DNA from: Methylomonas sp. ZR1
Lineage (GTDB): Bacteria > Pseudomonadota > Gammaproteobacteria > Methylococcales > Methylomonadaceae
DNA: 64,000 bases
Assembly: GCF_013141865.1 (NCBI RefSeq)
Contig: NZ_RCST01000001.1
Location: 434,001 to 498,000, forward strand
Reading direction: 5' to 3'
In this document: positions 44,329-55,006 of the stretch, one piece after another
How the letters are laid out: each line of letters starts with the position of its first letter
How positions within the stretch are numbered: position 1 is the stretch's first letter
The notes under the pieces: model-generated
Told to the model about the DNA's origin: nothing
The model's database searches: none
The model's input: the letters and a program-made list of their open reading frames with translations, nothing else
Position numbers and translations under genes: made by a program

Positions 44329-44430
44329 AGTCAAAGCTCTAAATTTAAAACGCCTATGTTAGCATGAATCCTCTGCCGAGCCGCTAAAAAAGTCTCCCGG
44401 ATAGTTGAATTTGTGCTGATACAGGGCGCG

Positions 44431-46545
44431 TCAGACTTTCCTTCTCACTTCAATAATATTTGGCAAATGGCTGATACGTGCCAGCACCAAACTAAGTTGC
44501 TCGGTATTTTCGATTTGAATTGTCATATTCAGAATCGCGGACAAATCGTCGTGGGTTTTCAACGAGGCGTTGCTGATATGTACTTTCCCGGCGGCTAATA
44601 CCTGAGAAACGTCGTTCAGCAAATTTTGGGCGTTAAAGGCATGAATCAAAATCGGTACGCTGTGATGTACAGTTTGTTGACCACTCCAATCGGCTTTCAA
44701 CAATTGCAATTGCTGCTCGGGCGACAGATGCCGAATATTCTCGCAGTCGCGGCGATGAATAGTGATACCGCGTTTATGCGAGATAAAGCCGATAATTTCG
44801 TCGCCTTTTACCGGCGAGCAGCAATGCGCCAGCGTGGTCACTACATTATCAATGTCGTCGATAGTGATCGCTGATTGCGTAGAGGATTTGCTGGGCACCA
44901 ATTTGATCGGTGTTGGTTCCAATTCCGGAATTTTCAACGCGCCGGCCAATTGCCGGTTGTTGATGTCGCCGTGGCCTAGCGCTTCATAAAAATGTTCTGT
45001 ATCCGCGAATTTAAAATGCCTTAATAATTCGTTGATATCGACGGTTTTCAAGCCTAGCCGCTTGCTTTCCTTATCCAGCAGCAATTTGCCGGCCGCAATA
45101 TTTTCGGCTTGCTGTTGTTGTTTGAACCAGCTTTTTACCTTGCTGATGGCTCGCGGGGTTTTTAGGTAACCGAGATTGGGATTCAGCCAATTGTGATTGG
45201 GTTGACCGTTTTTAACGGTGATGATTTCCACCTGCTCCCCAGAGCACAGCTTGTAAGTCAAGGGCTTGATCTGGCCGTTAACTTTGGCGCCGCGGCAGCT
45301 ATGACCCACCTCGGTATGGATGGCATACGCAAAATCCAACGGCGTGGCGCCCTTGACCAAGTCGATCAATTTGCCGGCAGGCGTCAGCACGAATACCCGG
45401 TCGGAGAACAGCTCGGTATGAAAGTTTTCCAGCAAGCCGTCAGTGTTATCTTTGTCTTCCAGCAGTTGTCGGAGCGAGGCGATGTTCTTCTCGGTGGCGG
45501 CGTTGAACTTGCTGCCCTCTTTATAACGCCAGTGCGCCGCCACACCCAGCTCTGCAAAGTCGTGCATGGCTTTGGTACGGATTTGAATTTCGATACGGTT
45601 GCCGTCTTCATCCAAAACTACGGTATGCAGGGACTGATAGCCGTTTTCCTTAGGGTTGGCGATGTAATCGTCGAATTCCCGCGGAATATGCTGCCAATGG
45701 CTGTGCGCCAAGCCTAGCACCATGTAGCAGGCCGACAAACTGTCCACCACCACGCGCACTGCCAATAAGTCGTACAGTTCGTTTATCGCCAGTTGCTTGC
45801 GGCGCATCTTGTTCCAGATGCTATAGATATGCTTGGGCCTACCGTAGACCTTGGCCTGTATGCCTTCCTGGTTTAAACGGTCTTGAAGTGCCGCTAAAAA
45901 CCGCTCAATAAAGGCTTGGCGTTGTTCCCGATTGACAGCCAATGAGTCGGTGACAAAGCGGTAATGCTCAGGATCGGCATAACGAAACGCCAGGTCTTCC
46001 AATTCCCATTTGAATTGATTAATACCCAGGCGATTGGCGAGCGGCGCATAAATATCCAGGGTTTCCCTGGCAATGAAGCGGCGGATATTTTCTTGCTCGT
46101 GTTGGAGTCCGCGCAGCCGCTGAATGCGAAAAGCCAATTTAATCAGCACCGCCCGCACGTCATGGGTCATTGCCAGCAGCATGCGTCGCAATATCTCAGC
46201 TTGATTGGGCTGGTTTGCCATGTCGGTACTGTAAATGCTGACATTATTCAACCAGCTCACGTCTTTAACTAAGTCGGCGACTAACGGTCCGAATTGCTCG
46301 CGTATTGTCGAGTCGCTGAGTTTCCCGGCAACACGTGAATCACTGAGCAGCGCCGCCAGAATAGTTTCCAGATCGATATGCACACTCATTAAAATCGAGG
46401 CGACATCGACGCCTTTGGGGCGGAGAGTGTCCTTGCAGTTTGCCGAAAGTTGCTCGACCAGCTTCAGCGCGTGGCTTATCTGTAAGCTATCGGCGTCTGA
46501 AAATCCGGGAAACAGTTCGGTGACGGAAGAATTATTTTGAGTCAT
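44431..46545 (-). CDS. relA: GTP pyrophosphokinase RelA
   Basis: RelA makes (p)ppGpp when uncharged tRNA enters the ribosome. The HD hydrolase region (residues about 50-170) lacks the HD and ED residues, so this is RelA rather than SpoT. The synthetase part contains YDLLAVRVVVDS and ENGYQSLHTVVL. A TGS domain (TPLDFAYAIHTEVGHSC), a zinc-finger region with CCSPVKGDEIIGF and a C-terminal ACT domain complete it. At 704 residues it is slightly short of the E. coli protein. Confidence 0.94.
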   Translation of the reverse strand: MTQNNSSVTELFPGFSDADSLQISHALKLVEQLSANCKDTLRPKGVDVASILMSVHIDLETILAALLSDSRVAGKLSDSTIREQFGPLVADLVKDVSWLNNVSIYSTDMANQPNQAEILRRMLLAMTHDVRAVLIKLAFRIQRLRGLQHEQENIRRFIARETLDIYAPLANRLGINQFKWELEDLAFRYADPEHYRFVTDSLAVNREQRQAFIERFLAALQDRLNQEGIQAKVYGRPKHIYSIWNKMRRKQLAINELYDLLAVRVVVDSLSACYMVLGLAHSHWQHIPREFDDYIANPKENGYQSLHTVVLDEDGNRIEIQIRTKAMHDFAELGVAAHWRYKEGSKFNAATEKNIASLRQLLEDKDNTDGLLENFHTELFSDRVFVLTPAGKLIDLVKGATPLDFAYAIHTEVGHSCRGAKVNGQIKPLTYKLCSGEQVEIITVKNGQPNHNWLNPNLGYLKTPRAISKVKSWFKQQQQAENIAAGKLLLDKESKRLGLKTVDINELLRHFKFADTEHFYEALGHGDINNRQLAGALKIPELEPTPIKLVPSKSSTQSAITIDDIDNVVTTLAHCCSPVKGDEIIGFISHKRGITIHRRDCENIRHLSPEQQLQLLKADWSGQQTVHHSVPILIHAFNAQNLLNDVSQVLAAGKVHISNASLKTHDDLSAILNMTIQIENTEQLSLVLARISHLPNIIEVRRKV

Positions 46546-46923
46546 ACCAATATTGTAAGACTAGCGAGGTGGGGCGGAAAATAGGGAATTTCCTGAAACT
46601 TGGGGTTCGAATCCAGGTGTCAGAGTAAACGGCTAGCGACGCGCTTTACCCGTCCGCGCTCCCCGAGTGTCTATACGGGCAAAGCTATTGGGCAAAATTC
46701 AGGACACTCTCAAGCGGCCTACTCAGGCAGTAAGAAAACCACTCAAGTATGGCCGGATTTATTAAGCCGGCCCTCAATATAGTCGCTCACGCTTATGCTT
46801 AGGCCGAGTTTTCAAGATGGATTCCCGCTTACGCGGGAATGACGGAGCAGGAAAATTTAAGTGCCCGGTTAACAGGCAGGAAATTCTAAGATTCTTAGCA
46901 TTAAGTGCCTGGGAAGACAGCCA
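46546..46923. other. Gene-free stretch with two inverted repeats
   Basis: No gene is supported. It holds GAGTGTC (46665-46671) facing GACACTC (46703-46709), and the compact palindrome listed separately at 46819-46845. Both look like debris of small dispersed repeats. Confidence 0.45.
46819..46845. repeat. Short palindromic repeat (REP-like)
   Basis: ATTCCCGC, a four-base TTAC loop, then GCGGGAAT, in the context GG...GACGG. This form of palindrome is scattered in many proteobacterial genomes. I see only one copy in this window. Confidence 0.5.
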
Positions 46924-47397
46924 TTAATAAGCATCTTTATCCGTGATTTTGCCCTTGTCGTTGACCGCCACCTTCCATTTGCTGCCACCCACCTCAATAA
47001 ACAATTCGTATTCTTCGCCCACGCCGTTCGGATTAATCACCAATTCCGCCTTATGCAGCTTATAGCCGGGGAAGTTATCGGCCAGCACTTTGGTCACGTC
47101 AGGTGATATTTCTAGACCGTTGTCCAGCAGGATTTCGTTCGCAAACAACGCGCCGTCGGTTCTAAATAACTCATGCTTCAATTCGTCTTCCGTATCCTTG
47201 AAGCTGACTTCTAGTAGCTGTTGACCAAAGTGGGTTTCCTGAGTCGCTTTCAGGTCCTGCGCTTGCGGGTGTCGTTTCAAAATATTGGCCCTGACTTTAT
47301 CCGGAATTGCCACGCTAGCGGAATCTTGGGCTTGAGCGGTTGATAAGCTGCTGTAAAAGGCGGTAGCGGCAAGTAAGGAAAGTAATAAAGTACGCAT
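46924..47397 (-). CDS. Periplasmic PepSY-like protein
   Basis: The 157-residue product has a clear signal peptide (LLLSLLAATAFYSSLSTAQA, cut after AQA) and a domain with repeated PepSY-like strands, KATQETHFGQQLLEVSFKD and ELVINPNGVGEEYELFIEVG. Such proteins bind peptides or inhibit proteases; the exact role is unknown. It is a single gene with an ordinary upstream gap of 280 bases in which I see nothing else. Confidence 0.65.
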   Translation of the reverse strand: MRTLLLSLLAATAFYSSLSTAQAQDSASVAIPDKVRANILKRHPQAQDLKATQETHFGQQLLEVSFKDTEDELKHELFRTDGALFANEILLDNGLEISPDVTKVLADNFPGYKLHKAELVINPNGVGEEYELFIEVGGSKWKVAVNDKGKITDKDAY

Positions 47398-47677
47398 ATG
47401 TTCTCCTGCTGTGTTGGATGCCCCAATGACTTAAAGCGCTGGGGATGGTTTCATCGTTGATTTTGCGGTATTAGCAAAAGTGGACGTTGGAAAATTCATT
47501 CAAAACCAGAACGTGCTCTTCTGAGAGCTTGAATCACTCTTGGCGCTTAACCATGGTCGATTATGCGATAAAAATAAAAATCGCCGGTAGGATTTTTCCG
47601 CGAACTTGGCATAGATCAATATTTACATATCGATTATTCTAAAAGCCATTTGATGCCTTTGAGTAGCTGGGGAGCTG

Positions 47678-48478
47678 ATGCGGCTTGTCAGAAGCTTCCG
47701 CAGCACCAGTCTAGCGCCATGGATCGTGCCCACTTTGCCTTTTTCTAAATTGCCTATGCCGAAGCAATATCGCCGTTTTCGAGATATTTCCACCAGTGAG
47801 AAAATATTAAACACCGTGTTCCTGTTGACCATCGGGCTGGGCTATCTGATGGCCCTGGTGAATTTGTATTACACCCATCAGGGCCGCGATGGTAAGCGCG
47901 GTCTGTCGATAGACGACATTGTCATCATGTACCACGGTTCCACCACGCAATCGCGGCTGGGCGCGGCGATCAACGGCATCATGGAGCCCAATCTGAAGTA
48001 CAAAAGCGATAAGGAAGTGATCTTGAAATGGATCCAGGATGGCGCGGGGCAGCCTGCTTACGAGCAAAGAATTGCGCCGATTTTGAACCGCGACTGCATC
48101 CACTGTCATAACCCGGCCGCCAACCCGGGCCTGCCCAATCTGACGCATTACGAAGGTGTCGCGGAAGTGGCGCATAAAGGCGGGGCGTCGACGCCGGCGC
48201 TGGTCAGGGTGTCGCATATTCATTTATTTGGCATTGCCTTCATCCTGTTTTTCATTGGCAAAATTTTTCTGCTCTGCGATATGAATATCTACGTCAAGCG
48301 GGTGGCGCTGGTGATTCCGTTTTTTGCAATGCTATTGGACGTGGTGTCCTGGTTTGTCACCAAGCATATTTCCGAATTTGCCTATGTGGTAGTGCTCAGC
48401 GGTGCGTTGATGGGCTTATCGATGGGCGTCCAAATATTAATGAGTGTTTATCAAATGTGGTTTTACCAAAAGGACTGA
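47678..48478 (+). CDS. Membrane protein with one CxxCH haem-binding motif
   Basis: The 266-residue product has one helix near residues 45-65, a periplasmic loop with the c-type haem motif CIHCH in NRDCIHCHNPAANPG, and four further helices at about residues 175-265, the first being HIHLFGIAFILFFIGKIFLL. I do not know the family by name. A single-haem membrane cytochrome or haem sensor is likely. The ATG at 47678 has GGGGAG five bases before it; the ATG at 47756 would drop 26 residues of low complexity. It overlaps the open cobB frame, but not its likely start. Confidence 0.65.
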   Translation: MRLVRSFRSTSLAPWIVPTLPFSKLPMPKQYRRFRDISTSEKILNTVFLLTIGLGYLMALVNLYYTHQGRDGKRGLSIDDIVIMYHGSTTQSRLGAAINGIMEPNLKYKSDKEVILKWIQDGAGQPAYEQRIAPILNRDCIHCHNPAANPGLPNLTHYEGVAEVAHKGGASTPALVRVSHIHLFGIAFILFFIGKIFLLCDMNIYVKRVALVIPFFAMLLDVVSWFVTKHISEFAYVVVLSGALMGLSMGVQILMSVYQMWFYQKD

Positions 48479-48482
48479 TGTT

Positions 48483-49799
48483 TTGACTGTTTCTCCCGTT
48501 TTATCCATGACGACCAACCCGTGCGGTTGTCCGGCCATGTTAATCAGCGCCCCGGCTTCCGGGCAAGGCAAAACGACCGTCACCGCCGCTCTGGCTTACT
48601 ATCATAGACAGCAAGGCCGTCGGGTTCGGGTATTCAAGACCGGCCCGGATTTCATCGATCCGCAGATTTTGGCTTACGCCAGCGGCCAGCCCGTTTATCA
48701 GCTGGATTTATGGATGATGGGCGATGCGCATTGTCGCGAACTGCTGTACCGCGCCGCCGGCGAAGCCGATCTGATCTTGATCGAAGGTGTGATGGGCTTG
48801 TTCGATGGCGACAGCAGCAGCGCCGATTTGGCCCAAGCCTTGGCGGTGCCGGTGGCTGCGGTGATCGACGCCCAGGGCATGGCGCAAACCTTTGCCGCGG
48901 TCGCATTCGGTTTGGCGAACTATCAGCCGGATTTGGCGTTCGCGGGTGTGATCGCCAATAAAGTCGGTAGCGCCGGTCACGCCAGGATGCTGCGAGAAGC
49001 CTTGCCGGCCGGCATGCCCTTGTTGGCGGCGATGAGTCGAGACGAGGCAGTCGGCTTGCCTTCCCGGCATTTGGGCTTGCTGCAGGCCGATGAAATCGGC
49101 GATCTGGATACCCGGTTGGTGCGGGCCGCGGAATTATTGAATAGCTTTACGCCCTGTGTTTTGCCCGAGCCAGCTACCTTTGCCGCCGTTTCCACCGATC
49201 TGCCGCCACGGTTGTTGCAGGGTAAACGCATCGCGGTGGCGCGCGACGCGGCATTTTCGTTTATTTATCAAGCCAATTTGGATTGTTTGCGAGCGATGGG
49301 GGCGGAGCTGTTGTTCTTCTCGCCGTTGGCTGATAGTGCTTTGCCGGAGGCCGATAGCGTTTACTTGCCGGGCGGCTACCCGGAACTGCATCTGCAAGCT
49401 TTAGCCGACAACTTGGCGATGAAGCAGGCTTTAACCGAGCATCATCAGGTCGGCAAAGCCATCTATGCCGAATGCGGCGGCTTTTTGTATTTGCTGGATA
49501 GTCTGGCTGATAAAGAAGGCCAGCGAGCGGCGATGGTAGGCTTGTTACCCGGCAGCGCAGTCATGCAAACCCGCTTGGCCAATTTGGGTATGCACAGTCT
49601 GCAATTGGCGCAGGGCGAGATTCGCGGTCACAGTTTTCATTTTTCCAAGCTGGAAACCACGCTGGAGCCGATTGTGGTTTCCTCGCCGCAACGCAGCTTT
49701 GGTCATGGCGAGGGCTTTTTCCGCAACGGCTCCTTACAAGCCTCCTATCTGCACTTGTATTTTTCTTTCAATCCGAAACTTGCTGCCGGTTTTTTCTAG
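48483..49799 (+). CDS. cobB: Cobyrinate a,c-diamide synthase
   Basis: CobB/CbiA amidates the a and c side chains of cobyrinate in vitamin B12 synthesis using glutamine and ATP. The N-terminal P-loop-like ISAPASGQGKTTVTAAL, the FKTGPDFIDPQIL segment, GVMGLFDG and the glutamine amidotransferase part with YLPGGYPELH and the catalytic cysteine in YAECGGFLYLL are present. No other cobalamin gene is near. The start is uncertain: TTG 48483 has AAAGGA upstream, ATG 48507 is the next choice. Confidence 0.88.
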   Translation: MTVSPVLSMTTNPCGCPAMLISAPASGQGKTTVTAALAYYHRQQGRRVRVFKTGPDFIDPQILAYASGQPVYQLDLWMMGDAHCRELLYRAAGEADLILIEGVMGLFDGDSSSADLAQALAVPVAAVIDAQGMAQTFAAVAFGLANYQPDLAFAGVIANKVGSAGHARMLREALPAGMPLLAAMSRDEAVGLPSRHLGLLQADEIGDLDTRLVRAAELLNSFTPCVLPEPATFAAVSTDLPPRLLQGKRIAVARDAAFSFIYQANLDCLRAMGAELLFFSPLADSALPEADSVYLPGGYPELHLQALADNLAMKQALTEHHQVGKAIYAECGGFLYLLDSLADKEGQRAAMVGLLPGSAVMQTRLANLGMHSLQLAQGEIRGHSFHFSKLETTLEPIVVSSPQRSFGHGEGFFRNGSLQASYLHLYFSFNPKLAAGFF

Positions 49800-49887
49800 G
49801 CTTTGCAGAACGATTAAAACTGTTTCACGGCCAGGGTCTATGGGATAATGTGCGGCTTTCACCGGCCAGACAACAGCAGGTACTAAA

Positions 49888-50940
49888 ATGGATGAAAACA
49901 AGAAAAAGGCGCTGGGCGCCGCCTTGATGCAGATCGAAAAGCAATTCGGCAAGGGCTCCGTGATGCGGATGGGCGATGTCGCTGCCAGCCGCGACATCGA
50001 AGTCGTATCAACCGGTTCGCTGTCCTTGGATATTGCGCTGGGTGTCGGCGGTTTGCCGCGCGGCCGGATTATCGAAATTTATGGCCCGGAGTCATCCGGT
50101 AAAACCACCTTGACGCTGCAAACCATTGCCCAGATGCAAAAGCTGGGCGGCACGGCGGCCTTCGTAGACGCCGAGCATGCGCTGGACCCTATCTACGCGC
50201 AAAAGATCGGCGTCAACATCGACGACTTGCTGGTCTCGCAGCCTGATACCGGCGAGCAAGCCCTGGAAATCACCGATATGTTGGTGCGCTCCGGCGCGGT
50301 CGACATTGTGGTGGTCGACTCGGTGGCCGCTCTAACACCCAAGGCCGAAATCGAAGGCGATATGGGCGACTCGCACATGGGCTTGCAAGCGCGCTTGATG
50401 TCGCAAGCCTTGCGCAAACTGACCGCCAATATCAAACGTTCCAACACTTTGGTGATTTTCATCAACCAGTTGCGGATGAAAATTGGGGTGATGTTTGGTA
50501 ACCCGGAAACCACTACCGGCGGTAATGCGCTGAAGTTTTATGCCTCGGTGCGACTGGATATTCGCCGCATCGGCGCGATCAAGAAAGGCGACGAGGTGAT
50601 CGGTAACGAGACCCGCGTTAAAGTGGTCAAAAACAAAGTGGCGCCGCCGTTCAAGCAAGCCGATTTCGAAATCCTCTATGGCGAAGGCGTGTCCTTCTTC
50701 GGCGAGTTGGTGGACTTGGGCGTGGAATTCGGCTTCGTCCAAAAATCCGGTTCCTGGTATGCCTACAACAACGAGAAAATCGGCCAGGGCAAGGATAACG
50801 CCAAGCAGTTTTTGCGCGATAACCCGGATAAGGCCGCCGAATTGGAAAAAGCGATTCGTGAGAAAGCCTTTGCCAAATTAGCCACAGCGCCGGCAGCAGT
50901 CAGTGAAGACGACGACGCCGAGTTTGTCGACGGCGATTGA
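49888..50940 (+). CDS. recA: Recombinase RecA
   Basis: RecA pairs and exchanges DNA strands and triggers LexA self-cleavage. The 350-residue protein has [20 protein letters not shown] at its start, Walker [15 protein letters not shown], the Walker B strand [14 protein letters not shown], and the [13 protein letters not shown]2 loop. No LexA box is obvious in the 88 bases before it. recX begins 38 bases before the recA stop. Confidence 0.98.
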   Translation: MDENKKKALGAALMQIEKQFGKGSVMRMGDVAASRDIEVVSTGSLSLDIALGVGGLPRGRIIEIYGPESSGKTTLTLQTIAQMQKLGGTAAFVDAEHALDPIYAQKIGVNIDDLLVSQPDTGEQALEITDMLVRSGAVDIVVVDSVAALTPKAEIEGDMGDSHMGLQARLMSQALRKLTANIKRSNTLVIFINQLRMKIGVMFGNPETTTGGNALKFYASVRLDIRRIGAIKKGDEVIGNETRVKVVKNKVAPPFKQADFEILYGEGVSFFGELVDLGVEFGFVQKSGSWYAYNNEKIGQGKDNAKQFLRDNPDKAAELEKAIREKAFAKLATAPAAVSEDDDAEFVDGD

Positions 50941-51418
50941 GCGCCGGCAACAGATCGAAGCGGTTTGCCTAAGGTTGTTGGCCCGGCGCGAACATAGCCG
51001 CCGGGAACTGCTGGATAAACTGGCCTTGCGCGGTTTTGACCGCGACGACGTTGAACCGGTTATCGATCAGATAGCCGAGCAGAACTGGCAAAACGATGCA
51101 CGCTATGCCGAGTGCTATGTCCGACAACGTATCCAGAATGGCTATGGCCCGATGCGAATTCGCTACGAACTGCAACAGCGCGGTATCAACGACGCCGATC
51201 TGGATGCACAGGCCGAGGAGCAAGGCGGCTGGCAAAATGTGCTGCTGGATGTGTATTCGCGTAAATACGACGACGAAAAATCGCTGACCCAAAACGAATG
51301 GTTGAAGCGCAGTCGCTTTTTACAGCAACGCGGCTTCAGCGGCGAGATGATCAAGCGCTTGTTTGCGGAATTGAAAATAAAATTGGCTAGAGCGGATGCC
51401 AATACGCATGCAAAGTAA
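50903..51418 (+). CDS. recX: RecA regulatory protein RecX
   Basis: RecX binds along the RecA filament and limits its activity. The 171-residue product has the three-helix RecX repeats, including [14 protein letters not shown] and [19 protein letters not shown] ([20 protein letters not shown]) segments. The GTG at 50903 overlaps recA by 38 bases; a later start is possible, since the first 15 residues are read through the acidic recA tail in another frame. Its position directly behind recA is the usual one. Confidence 0.9.
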   Translation: MKTTTPSLSTAIERRQQIEAVCLRLLARREHSRRELLDKLALRGFDRDDVEPVIDQIAEQNWQNDARYAECYVRQRIQNGYGPMRIRYELQQRGINDADLDAQAEEQGGWQNVLLDVYSRKYDDEKSLTQNEWLKRSRFLQQRGFSGEMIKRLFAELKIKLARADANTHAK

Positions 51419-51499
51419 ACTAAGTTGGCATTTGGCGGACCCAATCGTGCATTCCGCGATCCGCCTCGGTTTCCTGCTAGGCCTTTCGGGAGCGAATTT

Positions 51500-51718
51500 A
51501 TGAAAGTTACACTGCCGCTAAAAGAAATGTCGGTTGCCGAGAAAATTGGCATGATGGAAGAGCTATGGAACGATTTATCCACTCGAGCAGCTGACTATTC
51601 ATCACCTGATTGGCATGGTCATTTGTTGGCGGAAAGAAAGCGCCTGGCGGAGTCGGGTGAGATTGGTTTTACGGATTGGGAAGCAGCAAAGCGGGAAATT
51701 CAAGATAGGATTCGATGA
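51500..51718 (+). CDS. Antitoxin of the addiction-module component family
   Basis: The 72-residue acidic and helical product resembles the 'putative addiction module component' antitoxins (LSVAEKxxLxExLW type), here as MSVAEKIGMMEELWNDL and a C-terminal FTDWEAAKREIQDRI. It has a GGGAG ribosome binding site. It overlaps the toxin gene by four bases (ATGA), the usual antitoxin-toxin coupling. Confidence 0.75.
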   Translation: MKVTLPLKEMSVAEKIGMMEELWNDLSTRAADYSSPDWHGHLLAERKRLAESGEIGFTDWEAAKREIQDRIR

Positions 51719-52035
51719 AAATTCGAATTTTTGACAGCGCGAAATTTGATTTGCTGGATGGCTTTGAGTTTTACGAGCGGCAACAAGAGGGCGTCGGCCG
51801 TTATTTTTTGGACTCTCTTTATGCGGATATTGATTCGCTGGCTCTTTATGCCGGCATTCATCCCCAAAAGTTTGCTGACTTTCATCGGCTGTTAGCAAGA
51901 AGCTTTCCGTATGCGATTTATTACACTGTCGATGATGAATTTGTTTCTGTTTATGCCGTGATGGATTGTCGGCAAGACCCTATAAATATTAAAGCGCGTT
52001 TGGAAAATGAGCGAATTAGGCGATGGGGTGATTGA
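51715..52035 (+). CDS. RelE/ParE-family toxin
   Basis: The 106-residue product has the RelE/ParE fold pattern: an N-terminal strand, two helices (AKFDLLDGFEFYERQQ), the core HRLLARSFPYAIYYTVDDEFVSVYAVMDCRQDP, and a positively charged end. This family either cleaves mRNA on the ribosome or poisons gyrase; which of the two cannot be told. It is coupled to the antitoxin in front of it. Confidence 0.78.
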   Translation: MKIRIFDSAKFDLLDGFEFYERQQEGVGRYFLDSLYADIDSLALYAGIHPQKFADFHRLLARSFPYAIYYTVDDEFVSVYAVMDCRQDPINIKARLENERIRRWGD

Positions 52036-52081
52036 CTTTAATAGCTTTGGGATTCGCGGAGCCCGTAGGATGTGCTGAACG

Positions 52082-52099
52082 AAGTGAAGCGCATCGATC
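52082..52099. repeat. Fragment of a dispersed repeat
   Basis: AAGTGAAGCGCATCGATC occurs here and, exactly inverted, at 55457-55474. Both are in gene-free DNA on either side of alaS and look like remains of a REP-like element. Confidence 0.4.
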
Positions 52100-52174
52100 G
52101 CGATTGATGCAGCTCTGGCATCGGCACATGCTTACAAACAATTTGTTAAAACGAAAAACATTGAAGTAACCACA

Positions 52175-54787
52175 ATGAAAAAAATGACTAGCGCCGAATT
52201 GCGGGCCGCCTTTTTGGAATTCTTTCGCCAACACGGCCACGCCGTGCGTCCCTCCAGTTCGCTGGTGCCGGGTAATGATCCGACCTTGTTGTTTACCAAC
52301 GCCGGGATGGTGCAATTCAAAGACGTATTCCTGGGGCGGGAAAAGCTCGATTTCACCCGTGCCGCCACCAGCCAACGCTGCGTGCGGGCCGGCGGCAAGC
52401 ATAACGATTTGGAAAACGTCGGTTATACGGCGCGCCATCACACCTTCTTCGAGATGCTGGGTAATTTCAGTTTCGGCGATTATTTCAAGCGCGATGCGAT
52501 TCATTTTGCCTGGGACTTCCTGACCAAGGAGCTGGGCATTCCCAAAGAAAGGCTGTGGGTGACGGTATTTGATGAAGATTCCGAAGCCGAAGCGATCTGG
52601 TTGGAAGACGTCAAACACGATCCCAAGCGCTTCTCACGCATCGGCGCCAAGGACAATTTCTGGTCGATGGGCGATGTTGGCCCCTGCGGTCCTTGTACCG
52701 AGATTTTCTACGATCATGGCGAACACGTGGCCGGCGGCCCTCCCGGCAGCCCGGACGAAGACGGCGACCGTTACATCGAAATCTGGAATTTGGTGTTCAT
52801 GCAATACGACCGCGACAAGGACGGTAATTTGACGCCGCTGCCCGCGCCATCGGTCGATACCGGCATGGGCCTGGAAAGGATTTCGGCGGTAATGCAGGGC
52901 GTGCACAGCAACTACGAAATCGACCTGTTCCAAAACCTGTTAAAAGTCGCCGCGCAACTGGCAGGCACCACCGACTTGGCGAATAGCTCCTTGCGGGTCA
53001 TCGCCGACCACATTCGTTCTTGCGCTTTCATGGTCGCTGACGGTGTGTTGCCGTCGAATGAAGGTCGCGGTTACGTGTTGCGCCGAATTATCCGGCGGGC
53101 GATTCGGCACGGTTACCGCTTGGGCATTCAGGATACGTTCTTCTATAAACTGGTCGCGCCGTTGGTTGCCGAGATGGGCGCGGCCTATCCGGAACTGGCG
53201 AATGCCCAGGAACAAGTCGAACGGGTGCTGAAAAAAGAAGAAGAGCGCTTTGCGGAAACCCTCGAACAGGGCATGAAAATTCTGGAAGCCTGCGTCGCCA
53301 AAATGGACGGCCATGTCATCCCCGGCGATGTGGTGTTTTTGCTGTACGACACCTATGGTTTCCCGGTCGATTTGACCGCCGACTTCGCCCGCGAGCACAA
53401 ACTGAGTGTCGACCACGCTGGTTTCGAAGTGGAAATGGCCGCTCAGCGTGACCGGGCGCGGGCCGGCGGTACGTTCGCCGCTGATTACGATCAAGACATC
53501 AAACACGACAGCAGCACCGAATTTACCGGTTATTTTCATCTGGACGGCTCGGTACAAATTCTGGGCTTGTTCAAGCAAGGCCAGCCGGTCGAGGCTTTGG
53601 AAGCCGGCGACGAAGGTGTGGTGATTCTGGATCAAACCCCATTCTATGCGGAATCCGGCGGCCAAGTGGGCGACACTGGGCGCATCGAATGTGGCGACGC
53701 GGTATTCGAAGTACACGACACCCAGAAACAGGGCGGTAAATTGTTCCTGCATAAAGGCAAAGTGTTGCGCGGCACGCTCAGCGAAGGCCAAGCTTGCGAA
53801 GTCAGCGTCGATGCCGAAATCCGCAAAGCGACCGAACGCAATCACTCGGCGACGCACTTATTGCACGCCGCGCTGCGGGCGACCTTGGGCGAGCATGTTC
53901 AGCAAAAAGGTTCGCAGGTTAATTCCGAACGCTTACGTTTCGACTTTTCGCATTTCGAACCGATGACGCCAGCGGAAATTGCGACCGTCGAACGCTTGGT
54001 CAACGAACAGATTCGTTTAAACAACGCGGTCGCCGCCGAAATCATGGCCAAGGACGATGCGGTGAAAGCCGGGGCGATGGCCCTGTTCGGCGAGAAATAC
54101 GGCGATGAAGTGCGGGTATTGACGATGGGTGATTTTTCCACGGAGCTTTGCGGTGGCACCCACGTGCAACGTACCGGCGACATCGGCTTGTTCAAAATCA
54201 TCGGCGAAACCGGCGTCGCGGCCGGCGTCAGACGTCTGGAAGCCGTGACCGGTCAAGGGGCCTTGGATTGGATCGACCAGCGCGAAAAAGCTCTGCTCAG
54301 CATCGCCGGTTTATTGAAAGCCGCACCGGACAAAGCCGCCGACAAGGTCCATCAACTGATGGAAAAAACTCGTGGCCTTGAAAAAGAACTGGAAAAACTC
54401 AAAGCCAAATTAGCCAGCTCGGCTGGTGACGAAATGACCAGCCAAGCCGTCGATGTCAACGGCGTGAAAGTGCTGGCCGTAAAATTGGACGACGTCGACC
54501 CAAAAGCCTTGCGCGACTTGGCTGATCAGTTGAAAAACAAACTGGGTAGCGCAGCCTTGGTCTTGGCGGCGGTCAGCGGCGATAAAGTCAGCCTGATTGC
54601 CAGCGTATCCAAGGATGCGATGGACAAGATTAAGGCCGGCGAACTGGTTAATTTTGTCGCTACTCAAGTTGGTGGTAAAGGCGGCGGCCGCCCGGACATG
54701 GCGCAGGCTGGTGGTAGCGATCCGGCTGGATTGCCGGCGGCGTTGGCGGCAGTGCCGGAGTGGGTGAGGGAACGTTTGCCTGGTTAA
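52175..54787 (+). CDS. alaS: Alanyl-tRNA synthetase
   Basis: AlaS charges tRNA-Ala and its editing domain removes misattached Ser and Gly. The class II core starts with [19 protein letters not shown] and contains [13 protein letters not shown]. The editing site has [13 protein letters not shown] (HxxxH) and CGGTHV with its zinc ligands, and the C-Ala domain ends with [13 protein letters not shown]. At 870 residues it is complete. alaS behind recA-recX is conserved in gammaproteobacteria; here the TA pair has been inserted between them. Confidence 0.98.
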   Translation: MKKMTSAELRAAFLEFFRQHGHAVRPSSSLVPGNDPTLLFTNAGMVQFKDVFLGREKLDFTRAATSQRCVRAGGKHNDLENVGYTARHHTFFEMLGNFSFGDYFKRDAIHFAWDFLTKELGIPKERLWVTVFDEDSEAEAIWLEDVKHDPKRFSRIGAKDNFWSMGDVGPCGPCTEIFYDHGEHVAGGPPGSPDEDGDRYIEIWNLVFMQYDRDKDGNLTPLPAPSVDTGMGLERISAVMQGVHSNYEIDLFQNLLKVAAQLAGTTDLANSSLRVIADHIRSCAFMVADGVLPSNEGRGYVLRRIIRRAIRHGYRLGIQDTFFYKLVAPLVAEMGAAYPELANAQEQVERVLKKEEERFAETLEQGMKILEACVAKMDGHVIPGDVVFLLYDTYGFPVDLTADFAREHKLSVDHAGFEVEMAAQRDRARAGGTFAADYDQDIKHDSSTEFTGYFHLDGSVQILGLFKQGQPVEALEAGDEGVVILDQTPFYAESGGQVGDTGRIECGDAVFEVHDTQKQGGKLFLHKGKVLRGTLSEGQACEVSVDAEIRKATERNHSATHLLHAALRATLGEHVQQKGSQVNSERLRFDFSHFEPMTPAEIATVERLVNEQIRLNNAVAAEIMAKDDAVKAGAMALFGEKYGDEVRVLTMGDFSTELCGGTHVQRTGDIGLFKIIGETGVAAGVRRLEAVTGQGALDWIDQREKALLSIAGLLKAAPDKAADKVHQLMEKTRGLEKELEKLKAKLASSAGDEMTSQAVDVNGVKVLAVKLDDVDPKALRDLADQLKNKLGSAALVLAAVSGDKVSLIASVSKDAMDKIKAGELVNFVATQVGGKGGGRPDMAQAGGSDPAGLPAALAAVPEWVRERLPG

Positions 54788-54801
54788 TTTCGGAGAAGGC
54801 T

Positions 54802-54990
54802 ATGACAAATGCAGAAACTAGGTCTCCGAATTGGCATAAGGCGATTCTAAAACAGAGGATGGACTTGCTTAAGTCAAATCAAGCTGAGTTGCTTACTTTG
54901 CAACAATTACGCGGCCTATTGAAAGCTGCCAATACCGAAGATGTTCGGGATCGCAACGATAGGGTTTGTAGGCTTGAATTAGGCCGATAG
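54802..54990 (+). CDS. Small hypothetical protein after alaS
   Basis: The 62-residue, highly charged and helical product (KAILKQRMDLLKSNQAELLT) is not recognised. It has a strong GGAGAAGG ribosome binding site and begins 15 bases after the alaS stop, so it is probably expressed with it. It ends just before the left repeat arm. It may be a degraded antitoxin, but that is a guess. Confidence 0.4.
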   Translation: MTNAETRSPNWHKAILKQRMDLLKSNQAELLTLQQLRGLLKAANTEDVRDRNDRVCRLELGR

Positions 54991-55006
54991 GCATTTCTGG
55001 CGGTGA

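Noticed and set aside
49800..49887. LexA (SOS) box before recA
   Set aside because: No clear CTG-N10-CAG site was found in the 88-base gap, so I do not report one.
52940..53857. 305-codon open frame antisense to alaS
   Set aside because: It lies wholly inside alaS, which is certain. The frame is rich in Phe, Gln, His and Arg, as expected for the shadow of a GC-rich gene, and has no supporting start signal.
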